Positions 9,530 through 17,899 of a stretch of DNA of 28,244 nt are shown in pieces. Each line of letters opens with the position of its first letter. Within the stretch, counting starts at the first letter, position 1. The position numbers and the translations under genes are program-made. The notes under the pieces are model-generated. The model did not search any database, was not told the DNA's origin, and saw nothing but the letters and a program-made list of their open reading frames with translations. Where the stretch lies: NCBI GenBank assembly GCA_016256075.1, contig SDVU01000022.1, positions 1 to 28,244 of the forward strand. The letters run 5' to 3'. The DNA comes from Dictyocoela muelleri (taxonomy: Eukaryota; Microsporidia).

Positions 9530-10154
9530 CAGTCGAAGTTCATTTTTTGTCCATTAAAATGTTAAAATTTTCCACCAAAATGATAATTAAGATCCGAAAA
9601 AAGTTTTAGTTAATATTTTCTAAAAACTAAGATTTATTTAAGCCGATTTTGATCATTTTTTACTGTTTTTATAAACTATTTCTACATTTTTCAATGATCT
9701 TATAATGTTAAAATTTACGACCGGTCGATTTTTAAAACCACTTTTTTTTAAAAAATATTCGACGTGTACGTTTTTACATCAAAAAAAAATTTTATTTTCT
9801 TAACCTATAAAAATGTAAATTTTTGCGACCCATAAAATGGAGAAAAAAATGACTTTGTTAGAAAAGAAAAGGACAGATTTTATAATTTCAGGAAAGGGGT
9901 TTAGACGTTCTGATGTTATGAAAAAATATCTATCTCCGCATCAAGTGCAAGATCAATCTTAAAATACATTTACTATTATATTAATCTTGTAGAGAATGAA
10001 TATGATTTATCAACTAGAACAAATTTTCTTCTATAAAATATAAAAACAACGAAATTGATTTGTACTTATTTAACAATATTCCACACTTGATGGTTTAAAC
10101 ATTCCAATTAGCCGCAAAACATCTCTTGAACTTGGAGAGAAGTTCTACAAATCT

Positions 10155-10166
10155 AAAAGTATAGAC
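10155..10166. repeat. SINE target-site duplication, left
   Basis: AAAAGTATAGAC here matches AAAAATATAGAC at 10639-10650 (11 of 12). The two directly border the SINE. Confidence 0.7.
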
Positions 10167-10638
10167 GGGGCCGGATAGCTTAGTGGTTAACACTCTAGGA
10201 TGTAAAATTTAAGTATCGTAGTTCGAATCCCGTTGACGTCACTCTTTAATAAATAATTAGGGAATGACATTAAGTAGTCAAAAACTATAGAAATATAGTA
10301 TTAATATACATTTGTTCCAGTGTGGTATAGCTGATTAAGACTTGGTCTAAAATTACAATGAAGCAGAAGGAACTCTCCTTGGTGTGGGGATGAGTGCGGC
10401 GACGCATCTCGGCAAAAAGCAATGATAAATAAAATATCATGAAAAAGCCTCTAATTACCTGTATCCTGCCGAGTCATTGATAAAACGAAAATCGCGTATA
10501 CAACTGGGCTTCTGGGTAGCTTAGAAAGTGACGTATTATCGGAACACCAGGAACCAAAGGTCATAAGAATATGGTTGGAGACAACTTTCCGGGTTGCCAG
10601 CTATGGATGTTGTCAGCATGTAATATATAAATATATAT
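10167..10638 (+). mobile_element. tRNA-derived SINE, copy 2 (full length, bounded)
   Basis: This is the best-delimited copy. The head (10167-10243) is tRNA-like: A box TAGCTTAGTGG, B box AGTTCGAATCC and a CCGTTGACGTCA 3' acceptor-like end. The body includes AATATAGTATTAATATACA, GATTAAGACTTGGTCTAA, a GAGTGCGGCGACGCATCTC hairpin with a GCGA tetraloop (10392-10410), TAATTACCTGTATCCTGCCG, TTGATAAAACGAAAATCGCG, GGGCTTCTGGGTAGCTTAG and GACAACTTTCCGGGTTG. The 3' end is TTGTCAGCATGTAATATATA plus a short TA-rich tail. It has no coding capacity. The tRNA head implies RNA polymerase III transcription and the target duplication implies retroposition by a partner LINE, which is not in the window. Confidence 0.85.
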
Positions 10639-12295
10639 AAAAATATAGACATCAAAAAATTCTCACTTTACTTTGTAAAGACTTATATAAAAATGCAAAT
10701 CTAAGTAATGTCAATTTACATGGTGAGCCTTGTAGTGCCAATCTCTCTTTGATGAAATACTTTGAAGAAAAACTTAATCTACAGTTTACAATATATGATA
10801 AATAAGACATTTTTAACATGGATGAAACATCGCTCTACATTAAAGCAAAAAAAAAATCGTATGTTCTTGATAAAAGAGAAGAAAGAATAAATAAATTTTA
10901 ATCAAGACAAAACAAAAATAAACTTTATTTTGGGTGTAAATCCCTTAGGCTAAAAGTTAAAACCTTTGTTAATAAAGAAATGAAAAACCTTAGAGCTTAA
11001 AAGAATGTCCATTTATATATATTTAAATTATTCTATAGGGTCAACAAAACTGCTTGGTTTACTTATAGTTTTTCAAATGAATATATAATATAATTAACGA
11101 TGATTTAATTGGATTAAATCTAAAAATTCTTCTTTTCCTTGATAATTTCAGTGGCCACAAGGTGGAAAGCAAGAGTAATATCAAAATAATGTTTACATCT
11201 AACAGTACCTCACTTATATAACCTCCCGATGCCAGAATAATTAACTCTTTTAAACCTAAGTTTAGGTCATTATTAAATAACTTTTTAATGTATAATGGTT
11301 TTATATACAAACTGATCATTCTCTGATTAGAAAGAAAATTGATGAGTTGTATTTCTTCATTAGGTTGAGAAAGCCTTTGAAGAAATATCTAATACTGTTT
11401 TCTCAAATTGCTGGCAAAAAAACTGGTATTTTTGAGTATGAGTTGACTAAAATGGAGTTAGAAAGTGGATCTAATGAAGTAGATTTATTTTCAGATACTA
11501 GTATTGAATCCCTTGACAAAGTAATCGATATTCAACAAGAAAAGCCCAAGTCTGTTTCTTTGAATAGTATCGATATTTTAAAATCTCTTAGAAATGAAAT
11601 CGATTTTTTAGCATCATACAATTCAGAATTTTTAAAAGAAAGTTTGTAATATCATGAAAAAATACAATCAGAGTATAAAGAATAGCATCTTAAAGGAAAA
11701 ATAAAGTATTTTATTAATAAAAATTTTGAATAAACATTTTTAAAATGTATTTTTTTAGCATGGTCATTTTTACAACCGGTCGACTTTTCCTACTGAAAAT
11801 TTAGAAAACTTCTCGCTAAAATCGACTCCTACTGTATTTATAAATATTGAAAATTTTGTTTAAATAATTAAATAAATATTCGAATTATATTATTTTTAAT
11901 ACTAATTATAAAAAGAGATTGGATTTAAATAAAAAAATTTAAATTAACTTGATATGTAAAGCTACTGTACGATTATTTAAAAACATTTAAAAATTCTTAA
12001 AATCATCGTTATTATAACGTTATTTGTAAATCAAAAAATTGAAACAGCGTGTAAATCATTGGATGATACTAGCATCATTTTCTTTAATTTGTTCCATACC
12101 GACTACTATTATGTGTATGGGGAACAATTTCGGATTAACCAAATTTATTTTGTTATTTACAGTTTTTATTAGAGTAGGAGTCTTTTAAAAGTTACCTACT
12201 TCCAATGATCTTCCGTTAAGCATGATTTATTAAAATTTTATTTTAAATAGATTTTTTTTATATTTTCAATATTTTTTTTTGTTCTATTTTTTCAT

Positions 12296-12435
12296 AGATA
12301 CCTACCTTATAAAAAAATATCGTAAACAACTAAAATATGACATTGATTGACATAATATTTTTTTTTCATATATTATCTCTTGAAAATGACATATTTTGTA
12401 GTTTACAATATTTTTTTATAAAGGAGGGTTACTTA
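12296..12435. repeat. foldback element, family FB-B copy 1
   Basis: Arms of about 50 bases: TACCTTATAAAAAAATATCG, TAAACAACTAAAATATGACA on the left against the inverted right arm CTTTATAAAAAAATATTGTA, AACTACAAAATATGTCATTT. It is related to the foldback at 17548-17750 through the CATATTTTGTAGTTTA block. Confidence 0.6.
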
Positions 12436-12461
12436 AGAAAAAAAAGCAAAAAAAAAATAAC

Positions 12462-12660
12462 GGCCGAACCCATCTAAAACCACCCCAGATAAGCACCATC
12501 CCTGGATCAGCCCCGTCTCCAGATTAGAAACACCTCAGATAACACCCACCTCAGATATCACCCACCTCAGTTGCCACACTTTAAATGACATCAATCTAAA
12601 TGCATCATTCTTAAAATTCCAATACAATCCGCTGGTTCCCCACTTTCTGACGAAACAGCA
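12462..12660. repeat. C-rich, G-poor island with CACCTCAGATA repeats
   Basis: A GC-richer patch in an AT-rich region, strongly skewed to C on this strand. A motif of 15-16 bases (CACCTCAGATAACACC) recurs about four times between 12480 and 12575. No frame through it looks like a protein. Confidence 0.45.
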
Positions 12661-13029
12661 TTTTTTGATATATAATTAAAACTAAATAAATTTTAAAAAA
12701 AATTAAAGAATTAGAAAATGTTTTTGAATTCATTTAATAAATTATATAATTGTCATTTTCCTTTTTTTAAAAGAAAAGTTTTTTATTCCATAAAAGCATA
12801 AAACTTAATAGCATTTAATAAAAACGGTAAAAAAAAGGATAATGAATTTTAATATGCGTTTAAAGTTTGTTCTTTTATTTTAAGAATGTATTTATTATAC
12901 ATAAAAGTATATTGTTATTTATAAAAAAACGTCAAATTTCTCTATGCTAATTTAATTTAGAAAAAGAGGATTTAAAAGTCGATAAAATAAAAAAGCAATT
13001 TTAGTTCTACAACAGTCTAGGCTCATCAA

Positions 13030-13312
13030 AAAAATTAGTAAATCGCAATTGTTAAAGAAAGAGAACATGATTCTTAAATCAAATAAGCTCCAAATGATGA
13101 GATAAACTTGGAATAAATTTCTAAAATCAGGGGCTCTGATATATAGAGGTATACTAAAAATCTAGCTATGTATGTTTTTTGTAAACCTCCCTATATTAGA
13201 GCCCTTGATTGTAGAACTTCATTTCCCAGTTTCTCTCATCATTTGGAGCTTATTTGATTTAAGAATCATGTTCTCCCTCCTTAACAATTGCGATTTACTA
13301 ATTTTTGAAGGT
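13030..13312. repeat. left terminal palindrome of the Merlin element
   Basis: The arms pair AATTAGTAAATCGCAATTGT, GAGAACATGATTCTTAAATC and AAATAAGCTCCAAATGATGA over about 75 almost perfect bases. Inner arms (AGGGGCTCTGATATATAGAG against CAAGGGCTCTAATATAGGGA) extend the fold to the centre. Confidence 0.8.
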
Positions 13313-13399
13313 AGTGACTAACCAAGTAAAACAACTTAACAAAAGTATAAAAAAAACGTTAAAAAAAACAATCTAATCTTTGTTTAATATAATAATTAA

Positions 13400-14316
13400 A
13401 AATTCAGAAAATCCAATGTTTTTATAATTCTTAAAAAAAAACACGTCTAGTGTATCTTTCAAGGTATCCAATTTAATACCATAACTATAATGTTTTATTT
13501 TTTTTAGATGTAACCATAAATTTTCTATCATCTGTGTATTAGCCTTAAAATTGGGTCAACAAAATAATGTGTATGATAAGCAGTATTTCTTAAACATCTT
13601 CGAATAGAATTATAAGCTCTCCATGATCAGAAATACATATAACTTTTATTTAATTTATCTATCAATATTAGGTATATGAGATGATATTTTACGATAATCT
13701 ACTACCTCATAATAACAGTAACCGGTAATACTTTCGAAATACTCCAAATACAAATTCGTTTTCATATATATCCTATACCATATTTACGATTGGCCCAATT
13801 TGTTTCATCAATCTGAACCTCTTTAAGAGTACCTCCAAGTTCCTTTTTATTATGCCTAACAATTTTCGATATTTTTTCTCTAACAATAGAAAGTATATTC
13901 GCATATTTTTCCTCGCCTATATCACAGTTATGCAATATATAATTGTCGGTAAAATTATTTTTATTGAAGAAATAGTGAAAAAATTTTAGAAAAACAAAGG
14001 GTGATATTTTTTTGCCACATAAAGAAGAGCCATCAAGTAAATTGAAATGATTTCTACACCGACAGCATCTCCATACATCACCAATATTATATTTTATATT
14101 ATCCGTTATTTTTGTATCATTGTAATATTACGGACAAGATTTATGTTCTGGTATTAATTCCAAAACTTGGAATAATTCAATTATATTATTGCTGTCTGAA
14201 ATAAAATTAAAGAATTCGTGGTCCATTGTTCTGTTAGTCGTTTTAACATATGTGAAAAAAAAATATTTTTTTTTAATTTCGGTTAAGTTGTTTTCCCGGA
14301 CAGACTTCACCTTCAA
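13400..14316 (-). pseudogene. Merlin/IS1595-type transposase, broken
   Basis: Read on the minus strand from about 14316: a basic N-terminus, DHEFFNFISDSNNIIELFQV, an N-terminal zinc ribbon (HKSCP, then VWRCCRCRNHFNL), IVREKISKIVRHNKKELGG, VQIDETNWANRKYGIGYI carrying the first catalytic Asp, remnants of the central region, YHTHYFVDP, and NTQMIENLWLHLKKIKHY with the last catalytic Glu, then GIKLDTLKDTLDV. This is the ISXO2-like (IS1595/Merlin) layout. At least three frame changes or stops interrupt it, and the second-Asp region is degraded. No clear ATG with a CCC motif is visible, since the frame opens near TTG 14316. Confidence 0.7.
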
Positions 14317-14598
14317 AAATTAGTAAATCACAATTAGTATGAGGCGGCACATAATTCTTATTATAAATGAGCTCTAAAAGATGATATAAACTTATATATA
14401 TTTAGATAATAATGTCAGCTTCTACATATCTTAATTTAGTAAAAATGCTGCCTCGCCGCATTTTTATTAAATCAAGATATGTAGCAGCTGACATTAATAT
14501 TTAAATATATGTAAGTTTATATCATTTTTTAGAGCTCATTTAAAATAAGAATTATGTGCCGCCTCATACTAATTGCGATTTACTAATTTTTGAAGGTG
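14309..14598. repeat. right terminal palindrome of the Merlin element
   Basis: The arms pair ACCTTCAAAAATTAGTAAAT, GTATGAGGCGGCACATAATT, ATGAGCTCTAAAAGATGATA and ATGTCAGCTTCTACATATCT with their complements over about 130 bases. The centre near 14453 is AATGCTGCCTCGCCGCATTT. The stem base matches the left palindrome, while the interiors differ. Confidence 0.8.
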
Positions 14599-14677
14599 GA
14601 AACTAACCCGTTGTAGAACCGAAATTTTTATATTTTTAAAACAAACATAATAATTCCCTGTCTTGAAATTTTATATA

Positions 14678-16483
14678 CAGTCCTAACTCGATTTTAGGGC
14701 ACCCTTGGGTGTGGGGCATTTCGCCCCAATCGAAACTCTCATTTCGGGGCTTCTTTTTTTTCAAAATATTTTATCCTTAATAAAAAGCGTTTAAAATTTA
14801 TTTTTGTATGATTTTTACCTCGATTTAGGGCACCAATAAATTTTATATTTTTTGCAACCCATGAAAGAATTATCAAAACAAGAACTAGCAGAGTTTGAGA
14901 ATGTTATTTACTTAGAGAATATATCTGAATAAAACTAGTCTAAAAATATTTAATTTATAAAGGAAGGGTTTTTATAATGAAAAAAACAACTCAAACATTC
15001 TATAGAAAACCTGCTCGGCTATTTATTTAAGCTTAAAGAAAATAAAAAGTCTTTTTTAATTTTAGATGATCATATGTTTGAGGTTTTTTTACGTTTGATA
15101 ACAGACAGCGTCCCTGTAAACGATACAATTATTAAGATGGTTGCAAAAAAATTGCAAATAGGATAAAACTTTTCAGTTTTTAAGCCTCAAATAGGTTGGT
15201 ATAAAATTTTAAGAGGAGACATGAGCTAACATTGTAAAACATTTCAGAGGAATCTAATTCAGCTGACATGACATCTGTTGAATCATCTAAAACAGAATTT
15301 TAAAAAAAAATTGGGAAAATTGACGTAAATAACTTATTTAATTGTGATAAGCGGCGTTGTATTACGAAAATCAGCCTAGTAAAAGTTTTGTAACACCTGA
15401 TGATAACTGAAATGGGTCGACTCCGATAAGAAGCGCTTAACTATTATGCTCACATGTAGTATGTCGGTTGAAAAATTAACTCATTTGTCATAATAAGGGC
15501 TAAAAATCAAGACCAATGAATTTTAAATCTTGTTGAAGTCTGTGTTGATTACGTGAGTTCATCAAAAGCATCGATAAGTCTTTTTTATTTGCAAAATATG
15601 CAATAATTTTAATGATGACATGGAAGGTAAGTCGAGGAATATTCTGTTGATCTTAAACACTGCACCATTACTCCCAATTTTTAAGTTGAGCAATGTGGAA
15701 CTTCATCTCTTACCAAAGAACACAACATCGATATTGCAACTGTTAAATATGGGAATAATTAAGGCGTATAAATGCCATTATTTGAATGCTTTAATAGACT
15801 CCTGTTACTTTGAAAAGAATGATCACGGAATAGATCTCTTAATTCGTTTGATATAGAGATCCGAATATAATTATATCTATAGCATGGGATATTGTTACGA
15901 AAGAATCAAAAGTGATCTGTTTTACAAAAGTATTGCTTGATTCCATTTTAGTTAGAGAAAACGGTAAATTTGAACAGAATTTAGAAACTATATTAGATAG
16001 AACAATCGACGATGCATATGAAGAGTTTATTGAAGGATGAGAACACGAATATCTTGGAAATGAAGGAATTAGCGCAGAGCCGGTAGATATAATTAGAAAA
16101 GCACTAAAACATTTTGAAATTTTTTATGCAGCATTAAAACAACTTCCATCAACAAAATTAGAAGAACGCCTTCTTTAAAAAATTTCAATAAAAAAATAAC
16201 GGAAAAACATACGATTACGGAAGTAAAATAACAGATTACTTTTAAATAAAATAAATTTATTATCTTGTTATTTATTCTTTTTTTAATACAAAAGGTAAAT
16301 TTTAAATTTATTTTATGGATTTTTTGTATTTATAAGAAATTCTTATATTTAAGCCATCTTCAATGTAGAATTAAGAAAAAAAGATTTCATAAATAAAAAT
16401 TTAAAGAAACCTCGCCCCAATCGAAAAACTTGGTTTATGACACTTATTTTTAAAAAAAGTGCCCCAAAATTGAGTTTCGACTG
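14678..16483 (+). mobile_element. pogo/Tigger DNA transposon
   Basis: The ends CAGTCCTAACTCGATTTTAG and, inverted, CAGTCGAAACTCAATTTTGG are both bordered by TA (14676-14677, 16484-16485). GGGGC(A/G)-rich subterminal repeats lie inside both ends (GGGGCATTTCGCCCCAATCG left, CGCCCCAATCGAAAAACTTG right). The 1.8-kb interior carries a broken pogo-type transposase on the plus strand. Confidence 0.8.
14861..16178 (+). pseudogene. pogo/Tigger transposase, broken
   Basis: The start ATG at 14861 directly follows CCC and opens MKELSKQELAEFENVIYLEN, stopping at 14932. Further on, in other frames, NDTIIKMVAKKLQIG and VFKPQIGWYKILRG fit the second helix-turn-helix of pogo transposases. An open stretch at 15620-15856 carries ILLILNTAPLLPIFKLSNVE, HLLPKNTTSILQLLNMGIIK and AYKCHYLNALID, the DDE_1 core, but both expected Asp residues (LDNAP, QPLD) are Asn. 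The tail ERLL ends near 16178. Many stops and frame changes, plus the lost catalytic residues, show a dead copy older than that at 9530. Confidence 0.7.
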
Positions 16484-16902
16484 TAATTGAAAACAATAAT
16501 TAAAAATCATAAATAAAAAAATATAAATTTTAAGTATGTTAAAATTATACAGATAAACTATGGTAAAATGACTACCATAGTAGTTTCGTTAAAAATTAAA
16601 CATTTAAAATTAAAAATTAAAAATTCAATATTAAAAATTCGATATTAAAAAATTCAAAATTCAATATTCAATATTCAATATTCAATATTCAATATTAAAA
16701 ATCTAATATTAAAAAATTAAATATTAAAAAATTCAAATATAAAATTATAAATTCAATATTAAAAATCTAATATAAAAAAAATTTATATTAAAAATTTTAT
16801 ATTAAAAATTAAATATTAAAAATTAAATATTAAATATTTTAAATTCAAAATTCAAAATTAAATATTTTAAATTAAAAATAAAAAAATAAAAATAAAAAAA
16901 AA
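16484..16902. repeat. AT-rich low-complexity TTAAAAATTCAATAT array
   Basis: From about 16590 to 16890 the sequence is a loose tandem array of short units such as AATATTAAAAATTCAATATT with almost no G. There is no gene. Confidence 0.7.
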
Positions 16903-16962
16903 GACCACAGCGGGATTCGATCCTGTCGCATGCTAGGCGTGTGTCGCACGCTGCGCGCGACA
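16903..16962 (-). pseudogene. tRNA-Ala(AGC)-like remnant
   Basis: Sixty GC-rich bases stand out in AT-rich sequence. On the minus strand a loop CTAGCAT between CGC and GCG gives anticodon AGC with T33. It is followed by a B-box-like GGATCGAATCC, an acceptor-like TGTGGTC and directly a T-run (a polymerase III terminator type). The expected 5' acceptor GACCACA is missing, the T-stem pairs poorly and the length is short for a tRNA. It is therefore a truncated or decayed tRNA, or the head of an unrelated SINE. Confidence 0.35.
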
Positions 16963-17547
16963 ATATTTTTTTAAATGATCCTAATTTTTTTATTTATTTC
17001 ATCATAGAGGTAAAAACATACATTCCCACAAAAAAATTGCATTTTAAACTCACGTGTTTCATGAATTTTTTTATAATCCGGTAATTTAAAAGTAAAACCA
17101 TTCAGTTTTAATTATTTTTTTTATGTTAAGATCATAAGCAATTGTTATTTTTATAAAAATAAAACCCGTTAAAGATTATAATTTTCCAAATATCATAATT
17201 TCGGCGCCACTTTTTTAAAAAATTATCAAATATTTAATAAAAAAAATATAAAATATATTCTTTTCTTGTATTTTTTTTCTTCATTGTACGAAAGAATAAA
17301 AAAAAATTATATGGTCATTGATTATAAATCCAAAAAAATCTTTTACAGATATATTTAATTAAGTAATTCCACAAAATGGACCCGAATAAAATTATCCTAT
17401 TTTTTAATTTATTTTCTTTTTATAATTAATAATTTTTTCCCTTTTAAAACATTCAGAATAGATCAATAAGGAGTATTTTAAAATTTACTCACATTTAGGT
17501 ATTAAAAAAACCAAAAAAAATGAACCATATTGTGTAAACATCATCTA
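16963..17547. other. AT-rich intergenic stretch, nothing recognised
   Basis: I see no gene, RNA or convincing repeat in this stretch. Confidence 0.5.
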
Positions 17548-17750
17548 GAAATGTCTTAAAATACATAATATGGCATTAATAAAGGATAATAAAAAAAATT
17601 ATATTATTTTATAAATTCATTATAAGAATCACTTTAATTAATCCAATTATTTCTAATTTCAAGAAAAACAATATTCTTACAAATGAATGTTAATTTATTT
17701 TTATTATCTTTTGCTAATGCCATATTTTGTAGTTTATGATATTTTTAGAG
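17548..17750. repeat. foldback element, family FB-B copy 2
   Basis: The left arm ATACATAATATGGCATTAAT with GGATAATAAAA and ATTCATTATAAGAAT pairs with the inverted right arm ACTACAAAATATGGCATTAG, AGATAATAAAA, ATTCATTTGTAAGAAT. The outer part matches the foldback at 12296. It lies 150 bp beyond the 3' end of the Uso1-like gene. Confidence 0.5.
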
Positions 17751-17899
17751 AATGATTTGTTTAAAAAAATGAAAACATGAATATTTTCGTTATTTTCAAA
17801 GATTACGTGCTGTGTGAATTTTGCATATCCCCAAAATTTTATTAATAATAAAAAAGCATTATTATTTTTATAAAAAATTTTAATGGTCAATCTTAATTT

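Larger units (their letters stand above)
9837..11649 (+). pseudogene. pogo/Tigger transposase, broken and SINE-interrupted
   Basis: The N-terminus starts at ATG 9837, six bases after a CCC, with MEKKMTLLEKKRTDFIISGK and stops at 9960. After the SINE come GEPCSANLSLMKYFEEKL, IFNMDETSLYIKAKKKSYVL (first catalytic Asp, codon 10821), LDNFSGHKVESK (second Asp, codon 11141), MFTSNSTSLI and PPDARIINSFK (third Asp, codon 11228). Order and motifs match the DDE_1 endonuclease of pogo/Tigger (MDET, DN.SGH, NSTS..QP.D..II). An uninterrupted C-terminal frame runs 11347-11649 (ending SYNSEFLKESL). All three acidic residues survive, but several internal stops, frame changes and the SINE make it non-functional. 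Confidence 0.75.
9530..11834 (+). mobile_element. pogo/Tigger DNA transposon with inserted SINE
   Basis: The ends are CAGTCGAAGTTCATTTTTT and, inverted, CAGTAGGAGTCGATTTTAG, each bordered by TA (9528-9529 and 11835-11836). Near each end an ACCGGTCGA motif occurs (9719, 11774). The interior codes a broken DDE transposase of the pogo/Tigger (DDE_1) type on the plus strand. A SINE at 10167-10638 interrupts the coding region. Without the SINE and its duplicated target the element is about 1.8 kb, the same size as the related elements at 1139 and 14678. Confidence 0.8.
11837..13002. other. gene-free stretch with hairpins and a C-rich patch
   Basis: It holds a small hairpin at 12088-12128 (TTGTTCCATAC pairing with GTATGGGGAACAA), the foldback at 12296-12435 and the C-rich island at 12462-12660. 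The rest is AT-rich and I recognise nothing in it. Confidence 0.45.
13003..14620 (-). mobile_element. Merlin DNA transposon with palindromic ends
   Basis: The outer ends AGTTCTACAACAG (left) and GGTTCTACAACGGG (right, inverted) share the GGNNCTAC start of the Merlin at 26859. The 8-base flanks GCAATTTT (12995-13002) and GAAATTTT (14621-14628) fit a Merlin-size target duplication with one mismatch. The broken transposase lies on the minus strand between two long terminal palindromes (13030-13312 and 14309-14598), which share the stem sequence AAAAATTAGTAAATCGCAAT with each other. The palindromes account for over a third of the element. Confidence 0.7.

Noticed and set aside
10440-10520. Hammerhead-ribozyme-like TTGATAAAACGAAAATCGC in the SINE body
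   Set aside because: The CUGANGA core and stem II are not present, so the match is only the GAAA and neighbouring bases.
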